Of a DNA stretch of 64,000 bases, positions 1 through 7,941 are shown in pieces. Position 1 is the first letter of the stretch, and each line of letters opens with the position of its first letter. Under the pieces are notes generated by a model. It was not told where the DNA came from, made no database searches, and saw only the letters and a list, made by a program, of their open reading frames with translations. The position numbers and the translations under genes are program-made. Origin of the DNA: Desulfobulbus rhabdoformis (GTDB lineage: Bacteria > Desulfobacterota > Desulfobulbia > Desulfobulbales > Desulfobulbaceae); NCBI RefSeq assembly GCF_016919065.1, contig NZ_JAFFQA010000023.1:1-64000 (forward strand), given 5' to 3'.

Positions 1-195
1 CTACCTGCTGATCGCCTACCTGCTGATCGCCTACCTGCTGATCGCCTACCTGCTGATCGCCTACCTGCTGATCGCCTACCTGCTGATCGCCTACCTGCTG
101 ATCGCCTACCTGCTGATCGCCTACCTGTTGATCGCCTACCTGCTGATCGCCCACCTGTTGACCGACTACTTGTTGATCAGCTACTTGTTGATTGG
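1..195. repeat. 15-bp tandem repeat, about 13 units, coding
   Basis: The unit ctacctgctgatcgc repeats head to tail from base 1. The first ten units differ by at most one base; the last three (150-195) are degenerate. The array continues beyond the window edge, so copy number is unknown. On the minus strand each unit encodes one DQQVG pentapeptide in the frame of the fliK-like gene, so changes in copy number keep the frame. Confidence 0.97.
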
Positions 196-418
196 TCTTG
201 ATCTTCGCTTCGTTTTTTGAGCTGTCCTCGTGGCTGGAGGTCGCAAGTGTATTGTCTGCTTTCTGTGGTTTTGCCTGCTGTTTTTCCTGCTTCCCGGTCG
301 CGGCCTGGAGATGAGAAGAAAACGATTCGGTCGTTTTACCCGATGGAGTAATCCTTGCGCCGCCTTGAGAAGGCGATGTCTGCATCAGGTTTGCTGTTAC
401 AGCAGGAGATGTGGGCAT
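1..418 (-). CDS. fliK: FliK-like flagellar hook-length control protein, N-terminal part (cut by window edge)
   Basis: Reading from the ATG at 416-418 gives an open frame to base 1: a Ser/Thr/Gln/Lys-rich N-terminus of about 85 residues, then a run of near-identical pentapeptides Asp-Gln-Gln-Val-Gly encoded by a 15-bp tandem repeat. The start lies 5 bp after the stop of the motE-like gene in the fliJ-motE operon, where fliK is often found. FliK proteins are poorly conserved, Gln/Pro/Ser-rich export substrates that measure hook length and switch the export gate. The conserved C-terminal substrate-specificity domain would lie outside the window, so the name rests on position and composition only. 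Another repeat-rich flagellar export substrate is possible. Confidence 0.6.
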   Translation of the reverse strand, partial: MPTSPAVTANLMQTSPSQGGARITPSGKTTESFSSHLQAATGKQEKQQAKPQKADNTLATSSHEDSSKNEAKIKTNQQVADQQVVGQQVGDQQVGDQQVGDQQVGDQQVGDQQVGDQQVGDQQVGDQQVGDQQVGDQQV

Positions 419-423
419 ACACG

Positions 424-1023
424 TTACCGAAAGTCTAAAGTTGAAAAGGCTGTTGTTAATTTCGCCGCCTTCTGGCGGTCCATACTGGCAAGAACTTTTG
501 CCGCGGATTTGGTTTTCATCTTGCTAAGAATTGAGATTGCCAGATCCACTTGCAGGTTGCCGATGACGACGGCCCCTTTTTCTGCTGGCATTTTCTCGTA
601 CATTTTAGCCAGTTCAATTATGCGTTTTTGCTCCGCAGCCTCTTTTTGCTTCAACAGCTTTTCGAGCTTTATGCGAAGCTCATTGAGCTGTACGATTTTC
701 TTATCGACTTCGCTCTCCAATCTCTTTAGTTCCTTTTTCCTGCGTTCAAGCTCCTCCTGTTCGCTTTCGAGTTGGTTGGTGCCGCTTGCTTTGATAGCCT
801 CCATGATTCGGCGCTCCTCCACAGAATCATAACTGGACTCCGAACCATTTTTTGTGGGGGCTTTTTCAGGCGTGTCAGCAGCATGGGGCGTCGTTGGTTG
901 TGTTATAAAAAGGCAAAACAACAGGTGGAAGGCAAGGAGGAATGCCTTTGTTTTAGAGGCAGAGGGGACCGGTGCGTGGGGCCTTCGACGGCGGCGGTTG
1001 TTAGTCTGATTTTTTGTGTTCAT
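424..1023 (-). CDS. MotE-like flagellar protein (MgtE N-domain type)
   Basis: About 199 residues from the Met at 1023. The product has a basic N-terminus, one hydrophobic segment (about residues 25-45, ending PHAA, signal anchor or signal peptide), a long charged coiled coil (about 80-140), and a C-terminal helical domain with the motif Lys-Met-Tyr-Glu-Lys-Met-Pro followed by repeats around Ala-Lys-Val-Leu-Ala-Ser-Met. This layout is that of MotE, the chaperone that stabilises MotC and helps stator assembly in epsilon- and delta-proteobacteria. The gene overlaps the end of fliJ by about 20 bp. A start 69 bp upstream is possible but would lie deeper inside fliJ. Confidence 0.7.
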   Translation of the reverse strand: MNTKNQTNNRRRRRPHAPVPSASKTKAFLLAFHLLFCLFITQPTTPHAADTPEKAPTKNGSESSYDSVEERRIMEAIKASGTNQLESEQEELERRKKELKRLESEVDKKIVQLNELRIKLEKLLKQKEAAEQKRIIELAKMYEKMPAEKGAVVIGNLQVDLAISILSKMKTKSAAKVLASMDRQKAAKLTTAFSTLDFR

Positions 1024-1444
1024 GGGAGAGAACAGCAATCTCGTCAAGCATTCCGGCTTCCAATTTATCCAGGTGTTTTTTATAGGCTGCATTTTGTTGC
1101 TCTTCCAATTTTTCTATGATTTTTCGATTTTTACTTGCCTGTAACAGGTGCTGTCGTTTTTTTGCCACCTGTCCTCTTTGTTTTTCCAGGGCTTTTTTTC
1201 GTTTGTGGAGCTCTTCTTGTACCAGATCAATGCGCTGATCAAACATAATAAGCCGATCCACTGTGGTTCCATGTTCCTTATCCCTCTGCAACCCTGCATA
1301 AAGCTCTTCGAGTTTCCGGCTTGTTGTCTCAAGCACCTCACGAAGCTGTCGCTCTTGTTCCATTGCCCGTGCAAGTTCCTGCAAGGCACGGGTTTCAAGC
1401 TGGTTGCGGAATTTAGAGACCGCGTGCAGGGTGAAAGGCTTCAT
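1001..1444 (-). CDS. fliJ: Flagellar export protein FliJ
   Basis: 147 residues, almost entirely heptad-like, charged coiled coil, as in the FliJ stalk that sits in the FliI ATPase ring and couples it to FlhA in type III flagellar export. The N-terminal pattern (KPFTLHAVSKFRNQLE) fits FliJ. The start codon overlaps the fliI stop (ATGA at 1441-1444), the normal fliI-fliJ arrangement. Length matches the family. Confidence 0.9.
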   Translation of the reverse strand: MKPFTLHAVSKFRNQLETRALQELARAMEQERQLREVLETTSRKLEELYAGLQRDKEHGTTVDRLIMFDQRIDLVQEELHKRKKALEKQRGQVAKKRQHLLQASKNRKIIEKLEEQQNAAYKKHLDKLEAGMLDEIAVLSHEHKKSD

Positions 1445-2823
1445 TCTTTACGCCCGTCGGCTTTGTCTGTTTTTCTCCGATCCAGACCTTTGCGACCGGC
1501 ACGCCTGCGATCATTGCCTTGTCTATCGCTGACCAAGTCTCCCATGGCTGCCAGGGTTTCCTCTAAACTGGATGACTCGTTAAAACCCTGCGTAAGGAAG
1601 GTGTTGATCGCATCCATACGGGAGATGGCGTAATCGATTTTTTTATTGCTGCCGGTTGTGTAGGCCCCAATGTTGATCAAGTCTTCGGATTCACGAAAAA
1701 TAGCCATGACGCTACGTACCTTTCCTGCCAGCTCCATGTGGCGCTGTGAGGTAATATCGCGCATGACACGGCTGGTGGACATCATGATGTCTATGGCCGG
1801 GTAATGATTTTTTGCAGCAATGGCGCGTGAAAGGACGATATGACCGTCAAGGATGGAGCGGACTGAGTCGGCCACAGGTTCGGTGAGATCATCACCGTCG
1901 ACCAGTACGGTATACAACCCGGTTATGGAGCCTTGGTTTTCGAAATTTCCTGCTCGTTCAAGAAGTTTAGGAAGGGTAGCAAACACACTTGGGGTGTATC
2001 CTTTGGTTGTGGGAGGTTCTCCAATGGAGAGCCCGATTTCCCGCATAGCCATGGCAAAGCGGGTAACGGAGTCCATCATCAGCAGAACATTTTTTCCCTG
2101 TTGGGAAAAAAATTCGGCAATGGCTGTGGCAACAAAGGCACCACGCATGCGCAACAAGGGAGACTGGTCAGAGGTGACTGCAATAATGACGGAATGAGCC
2201 AGCCCTTCCTTCCCCAGGTCCCTCTCTATGAATTCACGAACTTCACGGCCACGCTCGCCGATAAGGGCGATTACGTTGATGTCTGCCTTGGCATATTTGG
2301 CCATCATTCCAAGCAATACAGATTTCCCCACACCCGATCCCGCCATGATTCCCATGCGTTGGCCTACGCCACAGGTTAAGAGACCGTTTATAGCGCGGAT
2401 GCCCAAATCCAGAGACTGGGTAATGGCATCCCTCTGCATCGGACTGGGGGGGAGAGAATAGAGCGCCTTTTCCTGAGGCAGATGGGGAGGGGGGCCTGTA
2501 TCAAGGGGTTGGCCCATGCCATCAAGAACTCGGCCCAGGAGTTCGTTCCCCACGGAGATGGTCGCCTGTTCTTTGCGAACGCAGATATGGCTTCCCGGTC
2601 CTAGGCCACGCAATTCGCCAAGGGGCATAAGCAGCGCCCGGTTGTTGGCATAACCGACGATTTCAGCAGGAACAGGGGGACCGGGCTGCAGAGGGTAGAT
2701 ATCGCATAATGAGCCAATGGAGGAGCGAGGGCAGCTGCCTTCCACGACAAGCCCGACAATACGGTGAACCTTGCCATAAACCCGAACCGGCGAAAATGAG
2801 GAGAGACGTGCGGCAGTGTTCAT
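1441..2823 (-). CDS. fliI: Flagellum-specific ATP synthase FliI
   Basis: 460 residues, the usual length plus a tail. The F1-beta-like core has a Walker A motif (GSGVGKS, about residue 165), a Walker B strand with LLMMDSVTRF (about 250), and the RxG/VLVDGDDL region of FliI/YscN ATPases. It is the cytoplasmic hexameric ATPase that unloads chaperones and feeds flagellar substrates into the export gate with FliH and FliJ. The last 25 residues are unusually Arg/Lys/Asp-rich and look like a lineage-specific extension. 85 bp separate it from fliH, and no strong ribosome-binding site is visible before its ATG. Confidence 0.97.
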   Translation of the reverse strand: MNTAARLSSFSPVRVYGKVHRIVGLVVEGSCPRSSIGSLCDIYPLQPGPPVPAEIVGYANNRALLMPLGELRGLGPGSHICVRKEQATISVGNELLGRVLDGMGQPLDTGPPPHLPQEKALYSLPPSPMQRDAITQSLDLGIRAINGLLTCGVGQRMGIMAGSGVGKSVLLGMMAKYAKADINVIALIGERGREVREFIERDLGKEGLAHSVIIAVTSDQSPLLRMRGAFVATAIAEFFSQQGKNVLLMMDSVTRFAMAMREIGLSIGEPPTTKGYTPSVFATLPKLLERAGNFENQGSITGLYTVLVDGDDLTEPVADSVRSILDGHIVLSRAIAAKNHYPAIDIMMSTSRVMRDITSQRHMELAGKVRSVMAIFRESEDLINIGAYTTGSNKKIDYAISRMDAINTFLTQGFNESSSLEETLAAMGDLVSDRQGNDRRRAGRKGLDRRKTDKADGRKE

Positions 2824-2908
2824 TTTTTTTTTATAAGTGGTTACTGAGCAAAGAATCCACGGATGCAGGTGAAAAATAAATTAATGGAAATGTTGTCCAA
2901 TGCCCCCC

Positions 2909-3802
2909 TTATGGATTTAGGTCCGTATTCTGGAGTGGATCATCAAGAGCAGCCTCTGGAGTTTGCTCGGTGACGGGTGAGGTCTGTTGTTCCTCCTCCG
3001 AGCCGAGGACAAATTCCGGGTGCTCAGTGAGAAATTCACGAGTATTTTCCAGCTTGCCATCAATGGTCGCATCGACACTGCAAGTGACAGACTCTAGCAG
3101 GCAACCACCCCTACGTATTCCAGGATCAGGCTTAAAAACCAGATGCTCCAAAGCACGAATTGAGCTGACCAGCGCAGGTGCGCACTCCTCGGCTAAGGCG
3201 AGATCCTCGGGATTAAGAGAGACATGGAACTCTTCACTGGCAATGGCCTGCTCCAGAGCGTTTTCAAGAGTTGTGGCAATCTGATTACGGGGGGTGGTTA
3301 ATTCCTGGCTCAATATTTTTTCTGTGAGGGCTATGATCAGGTTAACCAGATCGGCATGGGTTCCGGCGAGTCGTTCCTGATTAAGTTTGTCAATTTTTTG
3401 GCAGGCCATGGCGAAACTTTGAACTCCCTGGTCAAAGTTTGCCTGCAGCTGGGCTGCACAATCAGCCATGCCCTGATCGTATCCCTGGGCGAAGCCTTCC
3501 TGGCGAAGAGCCTCAAGATCGATTTGCGGCTCTTGAACAGCTTCCGGTTCCGGTGGTGGAGATGGAGGTTCCAGATCCTGTTCAGGCTCTGGTGGAAGAG
3601 GCGGTTGTGTGATTATTTCCTCGGGTTGTTCCTCTTCCTCAAGGACCTCCTCCTCAACCTGAGGTGCAAGATCTTCAACGGCATTGTCGGGCTCTGGATC
3701 GACAGCCGGAGGAAAATCAAGCGTCTGGCGAACAAGGGAATGGGGCGTAAAGAGGGTATCCGCTTTAAAGACCTTTGATTTGAATTCCTTAGACGAACTC
3801 AT
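2909..3802 (-). CDS. fliH: Flagellar assembly protein FliH
   Basis: About 297 residues from the Met at 3802, which overlaps the fliG stop by 14 bp and is a more likely start than one 45 bp upstream. The N-terminal third is a Glu/Pro-rich low-complexity stretch (runs of EEE and PPP). It is followed by the FliH hallmark, Gly-rich helices (GFAQGYDQGMADC), and a C-terminal domain that binds FliI (LVNLIIALTEKIL and the DLALAEE region). FliH is the FliI regulator and stator of the export ATPase. The acidic C-terminal tail after about residue 255 is longer than usual. Confidence 0.9.
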   Translation of the reverse strand: MSSSKEFKSKVFKADTLFTPHSLVRQTLDFPPAVDPEPDNAVEDLAPQVEEEVLEEEEQPEEIITQPPLPPEPEQDLEPPSPPPEPEAVQEPQIDLEALRQEGFAQGYDQGMADCAAQLQANFDQGVQSFAMACQKIDKLNQERLAGTHADLVNLIIALTEKILSQELTTPRNQIATTLENALEQAIASEEFHVSLNPEDLALAEECAPALVSSIRALEHLVFKPDPGIRRGGCLLESVTCSVDATIDGKLENTREFLTEHPEFVLGSEEEQQTSPVTEQTPEAALDDPLQNTDLNP

Positions 3803-4805
3803 CGCCACCGCTGCCTCGACCCAGAACCAGTTTGCCTTCTTCCTCAAGTTTCATCGCTATTTTGACGATGGTCTGCTGCATTGCCTCGACTTCAGAGAGG
3901 CGAACCGGTCCCATGGCATCCAGGTCATCACGGATCATATCGGCAGCACGAGAGGACATATTGGCAAAAATCTTTTCTTTGATTTCATCAGAAGCCGTTT
4001 TCAAGGCCATGGTCAGCGAATCGTTGTTGACCTCGCGCAGGATCATCTGAATGGAGCGACCGTCCAGGGCACAGAGATCCTCGAAGGTAAACATCATCTT
4101 GCGGATGCTTTCAACCATCTCGGGATCAACCTCTTCCAGGTTCTCCAGGATTTCAGTATCAAGGTTGTCTGTCATGTTATCCAGGATTTCAACAACCTTG
4201 TTGAGGCCACCAATTTCCTTTTGCTCCTCGCCACCGACAACAATCCCGATCTCCTTACTCAGGGCCTCCTCAATCCTGTCGATAACGGCAGGCGACACCG
4301 CATCGAGCGTGGCAATGCGGTAGACGACATCGGATCGTTTTTCCTCTGGAAGCTTAGCAATGATTGCTCCGGCATGCTCTGTTGCCTGGGTGGAGAGGAC
4401 CAGGGCCAGGGTCTGCGGATGTTCGCGTTCAAGCAGTCCAGCCACCATGGAAGGGTGCATCTTGGCAATGGTTTCAAGGGGCCGGGCCTCGGTACCGGAG
4501 ACAAACTGTTTCATAAGCGCCGATTCGCGATCTTTGTCACCCGAAGAGCCAGCAATGAGTTTTTTGGCAAATTCCTGACCTTTGACCACAATACCGGCCT
4601 GACTTTCTGCAGCGAGTTCAAAATCTTCCAGTATTCTGAGCTTTGTCTCTTCAGGGATATGGTCAATTTCGGCCATACAGCGGGTCACGCGGAAAATCTC
4701 TTCATCCGAGAGTTCCTCAAGAAGCTTCGTCGCCAGACGTTCCCCCAATATGATCAGCAGGATGGCGGCTTTCTTCAAGCCAGTTAATTTTTCAGTGGAG
4801 GCCAT
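3789..4805 (-). CDS. fliG: Flagellar motor switch protein FliG
   Basis: 338 residues, full family length. The N-terminal domain (KLTGLKKAAILLIILGE) binds FliF. The middle domain holds the EHPQTLALVLS motif that contacts FliM. The C-terminal torque domain contains the charged helix (FTFEDLCALDGRSIQMILREV) that meets MotA. It forms the rotor switch ring under the MS ring. It follows fliF by 42 bp; AAGGAT lies about 11 bases before the ATG. The end is Gly-rich (GRGSGGDEFV). Confidence 0.97.
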   Translation of the reverse strand: MASTEKLTGLKKAAILLIILGERLATKLLEELSDEEIFRVTRCMAEIDHIPEETKLRILEDFELAAESQAGIVVKGQEFAKKLIAGSSGDKDRESALMKQFVSGTEARPLETIAKMHPSMVAGLLEREHPQTLALVLSTQATEHAGAIIAKLPEEKRSDVVYRIATLDAVSPAVIDRIEEALSKEIGIVVGGEEQKEIGGLNKVVEILDNMTDNLDTEILENLEEVDPEMVESIRKMMFTFEDLCALDGRSIQMILREVNNDSLTMALKTASDEIKEKIFANMSSRAADMIRDDLDAMGPVRLSEVEAMQQTIVKIAMKLEEEGKLVLGRGSGGDEFV

Positions 4806-4847
4806 GCGCTGTTCTATCCTTTAGCATGCGGTTAAATAGTACCTGAA

Positions 4848-6620
4848 TCAATCCTCTTCATGAATCCAGCTTTTAAGAATGTGAGCACTGAAAACCGGAT
4901 CAAGTTCGACAGCTTTGCTAATCTTATCAAGCGGGTCTTCAGATTCTTCAGATTCCAGAGCCTGTTTATAGCTGGCTCCACCCATGAGAGTCGGTTGCGA
5001 CTCTTGCGCCTCGCCACCGGGAAATTGCCCTGGTCCCTGTTGTTGCCCTGGTGTGCCTGGGATTGGTTGACCGTTTGCGTCAAGCGCACGCTGCCCCTGC
5101 GCTCCAGCACCAGCCTGTTCTGCCTCCATTTCCTCGACAGTTTTGTAATGTTCGGTCACATCGCGGTTCAGGGTTTTCATCAGGGGGCGAACCATCAGAA
5201 AATAGAGCAGAACACCGGCCAGAAGCAGTAAACCATAACGAATGAAGGGGGTGTACTGGTACAGACGGTTTGCAGCGGCATAGGCCTCTTCCTCGGCACT
5301 TGCTTCAAGAGATTCGAGAAAGGGCATGGAGGTGACTTCAATCTTGTCGCCTCGGGTGAGATCTATTCCTAAAGCTGAGGAAACCATGGTCTCTACGGTT
5401 TTCAACTCTTCTGCTGTTCTATGTTGGGTGGTGGGGGCAGCATCAGCGGTTTCCCCTGGAACAACAGTATCTGCGACAAGTACCGAGACAGAGAGTTTGG
5501 TAATGGTGCCCACCGGGTTGATGACCTTGGAGACAACCTTACTGATCTCATAGTTCGTGGTTCGTTGAGAACGGCTGGAAGGTGGTGTGGCACCACCGGC
5601 CTGGTTGGTATTGCCTTGGAGGTTTGACTGAACCCCGGGAACACCACCAGTGACCTCAGACCCGGTTTTTTCCTCGCTGACCTGCTCACTGCGGATAACC
5701 GGCTCTTCGGGATCAAAGAGTTCTTCGGTTTTTTCAGTTTGGGTAAAATCCAGAGTGGCGCTGACTCTGACCATGGAGTTTTTTGAGCCGAGGGATTTGT
5801 CGAGCAGCGCCTGAGCACGAGTCTCCAGGCGATGTTCAACCTGAGCCTGGTAGGCGAGCAGATCTGGAGAGAGGTTGCCAATGGCACCTTTTTCGCCACT
5901 TTTGGAGAGCACGTTACCGTTTTGGTCGATTATGGTCACGTTCTCCGGCTCCAACCCCTCTATCGAGCTTGAAACCAGGTGGACGATTCCTTCTACCTGG
6001 GTATCTTTGAGCCGTTTGCGCGGGGTCAGCTTCAGGATGACAGAGGCGGTGGCGGGTTGCTGTTGCTCTTTAAAAAGACGTTTTTCAGGAAGTGCCAGGT
6101 GGACCCGCGCCGATTCAACAGGGCCGAGTGAGGTGATGGTGCGCGCAAGTTCTCCTTGCAATGCTCTGGAATAATTAACTTTCTGGACAAAATCCGTTAG
6201 CGCGAAGGACTGCTTGTCAAAAATCTCAAAGCCAACACCTCCACCCTGGGGCAGGCCTGATGCTGCAAGAGAAAGCCTTGTTTCATAGACATCTTTGACT
6301 GGAATGTGAATGTTGCGACCGTTATTCCCCAGTTTGTAGGGAATATTATTCCCCTTGAGCCACTCGACCACAGCCGAGGCATCGGTTTCAGCCAGGTTGC
6401 CGTACAACAGTTGGTAATCGGCGGTTTGTGCCTTAATGATGATAAAGGCAAAAAGCGCAAGAGTGATGGCCAAAACAGCCGCTAGTGCCGCTTTTCGTTG
6501 TACAGGCCAGCCCTTGATCGTGCCGACCAGACCCCGCCAACCGGTCTCCGGGGGAGCAGTTTTTTGAGGTTGTTGTTCCTCTTGTTGAGGCGTTACATCC
6601 TGTTGTTCAGCCATGGCCAT
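4848..6620 (-). CDS. fliF: Flagellar MS-ring protein FliF
   Basis: 590 residues. Order: Gln-rich cytoplasmic N-terminus, TM helix about 45-65, large periplasmic ring-building part with the FliF motif SARVHLALPEKRLF (about 170-185), second TM helix about 450-470 (YGLLLLAGVLLYFLMVR), and a cytoplasmic tail of about 120 residues. The tail ends in the FliG-binding helix (VELDPVFSAHILKSWI). AAGGA lies 6 bases before the ATG at 6620. A Gly/Pro/Gln-rich linker before the FliG-binding helix is typical. It forms the membrane platform of the basal body. Confidence 0.97.
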   Translation of the reverse strand: MAMAEQQDVTPQQEEQQPQKTAPPETGWRGLVGTIKGWPVQRKAALAAVLAITLALFAFIIIKAQTADYQLLYGNLAETDASAVVEWLKGNNIPYKLGNNGRNIHIPVKDVYETRLSLAASGLPQGGGVGFEIFDKQSFALTDFVQKVNYSRALQGELARTITSLGPVESARVHLALPEKRLFKEQQQPATASVILKLTPRKRLKDTQVEGIVHLVSSSIEGLEPENVTIIDQNGNVLSKSGEKGAIGNLSPDLLAYQAQVEHRLETRAQALLDKSLGSKNSMVRVSATLDFTQTEKTEELFDPEEPVIRSEQVSEEKTGSEVTGGVPGVQSNLQGNTNQAGGATPPSSRSQRTTNYEISKVVSKVINPVGTITKLSVSVLVADTVVPGETADAAPTTQHRTAEELKTVETMVSSALGIDLTRGDKIEVTSMPFLESLEASAEEEAYAAANRLYQYTPFIRYGLLLLAGVLLYFLMVRPLMKTLNRDVTEHYKTVEEMEAEQAGAGAQGQRALDANGQPIPGTPGQQQGPGQFPGGEAQESQPTLMGGASYKQALESEESEDPLDKISKAVELDPVFSAHILKSWIHEED

Positions 6621-6721
6621 CCCTGTCCTTCACTGTGCTGCTTACCTGCAATCCCAAATCTGTGAGCACGTCATTAACCGCCAGAGTTTTTTCACAGAGA
6701 AGAGAGCAAACTCAAAAAAAA

Positions 6722-7015
6722 TTACACCTGCATACGCATAACTTCTTGATAGGCATCAAGTGCCTTATTGCGTACCTGGACCATGTAGCGAAGGCTGATA
6801 TCTGCCTTTTCCATGGAAAGCATAGCGTCGTGCAGACTTTGCTCGCCACCTGCATGCAGTTGTTCCACGGCATTATCAGCCTGTTGTTGGGCGGTGTTTG
6901 TCGTCTGTATGAGGGAAGAGAGAACATCCCCAAAGGAGGTCTCAACCTGAGCGGCATCGGATCCTGCCTTGGGAACCTCGGTCAGACTGGCGCTCAGAGC
7001 CTGTTGGATTATCAT
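6722..7015 (-). CDS. fliE: Flagellar hook-basal body protein FliE
   Basis: 97 residues, normal for FliE, the adaptor between MS ring and rod. The C-terminal signature (SMEKADISLRYMVQVRNKALDAYQEVMRMQ) is clear, and the coiled N-terminus is rich in Gln/Thr. The site GGGAGG lies 6 bases before the ATG. Only 3 bp separate it from the flgC stop, so the two are surely co-translated. Confidence 0.95.
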   Translation of the reverse strand: MIIQQALSASLTEVPKAGSDAAQVETSFGDVLSSLIQTTNTAQQQADNAVEQLHAGGEQSLHDAMLSMEKADISLRYMVQVRNKALDAYQEVMRMQV

Positions 7016-7018
7016 ATA

Positions 7019-7456
7019 TTACCTCCCTATCTCCAGTGCTTTTATCAACATGCGTTTAGCCGACTTGATTGTAGTGGTGTTTGCCTCATACGAACGGGTG
7101 GCTGACATCATGTCGACCATTTCTTTCATAACATTGACATTGGGCATTTCAACGTAGCCGTCTTCCTTGGCATCGGGATGAGTGGGGTCATACACCCGCT
7201 GCGGATCACTATCGTCTTCGATTATCTTCACCACCTGCACACCCTGAGCCTGGCCCTGCTCGTTCAGTGATTTCTGCAAGTGCTTGTTAAAAGGCATATC
7301 CTGAGATTGAAAGACCACAGATTTCTTTTTGTACGGCCCTCCCTCCGGGGTGGAGGTGGTTTCGGCATTGGCCAGGTTGGAGCTGATAGTGTTGAGTCTG
7401 GTCGTCTGCGCTTTAAGCCCCGAGGCGGCAATATCAAAGGTGGTAAACAGGTCCAT
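7019..7456 (-). CDS. flgC: Flagellar proximal rod protein FlgC
   Basis: 145 residues with the N-terminal rod/hook motif (FDIAASGLKAQTTRLNTISSNLANAET), a DPTHPDA loop, the MPNVNVMKEMVDMM segment and the C-terminal SYEANTTTIKSAK helix typical of FlgC. It polymerises with FlgB, FlgF and FlgG into the rod. GGGAG precedes the ATG at 7456. It sits between flgB and fliE as in most flagellar operons of this group. Confidence 0.96.
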   Translation of the reverse strand: MDLFTTFDIAASGLKAQTTRLNTISSNLANAETTSTPEGGPYKKKSVVFQSQDMPFNKHLQKSLNEQGQAQGVQVVKIIEDDSDPQRVYDPTHPDAKEDGYVEMPNVNVMKEMVDMMSATRSYEANTTTIKSAKRMLIKALEIGR

Positions 7457-7494
7457 AAGGTTCTCCCAAAAGTATTTGCAGAAATCTATGCAAA

Positions 7495-7908
7495 TTAAGC
7501 GCCACCATTGATGGCATATTTGACTGCGGAGAGTTTTTTATTGAGCATGGTGATTGCTGCTTCATACATAATCTCGTTTTGCGAGAGCTTGACCATCTCC
7601 TGGTCGACGCTGACCGAGTTCTCATCACCAATGCCGGTCGTGTCTTCTCTGCTTGTGACAGTGCCTGTTACGTGTTCCAGTTCTGTTGGGCCAAGGGGAA
7701 TATGGCCCGGCTGGGTGCGGGTTGGTTGCAGTTCATTGGTAAACAGTGCCCCTTTGAGCTGCTCTTCAAAGCTGAAGGATTTCGCAGCATAGCCCGGTGT
7801 CTCGGCATTGGCGATGTTGGAGCCTATAATTTCCTGATTTTTTTCACGTAAATCAAGCACACGCTGCAAAAGGCGCATGGTGGTGTCAAATTGCTGAATG
7901 CCTGGCAT
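7495..7908 (-). CDS. flgB: Flagellar proximal rod protein FlgB
   Basis: 137 residues from the ATG at 7908. GGAGG at 7914-7918 sits directly before this codon and rejects an upstream TTG at 7920. The motif REKNQEIIGSNIANAETPGY is the conserved N-terminal rod signature, and the C-terminal helix EIMYEAAITMLNKKL matches FlgB. It is the first structural rod gene of the operon. Confidence 0.96.
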   Translation of the reverse strand: MPGIQQFDTTMRLLQRVLDLREKNQEIIGSNIANAETPGYAAKSFSFEEQLKGALFTNELQPTRTQPGHIPLGPTELEHVTGTVTSREDTTGIGDENSVSVDQEMVKLSQNEIMYEAAITMLNKKLSAVKYAINGGA

Positions 7909-7941
7909 GGGAACCTCCAAAAGCTTTGGGCAGGGCCTCTT

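Noticed and set aside
1..195. CRISPR-like array
   Set aside because: The units are contiguous with no spacers and code for a pentapeptide in the fliK-like frame.
3684..4787. Long open frame opposite fliG (plus strand)
   Set aside because: It is an antisense shadow of fliG; no ribosome site and no recognisable motif.
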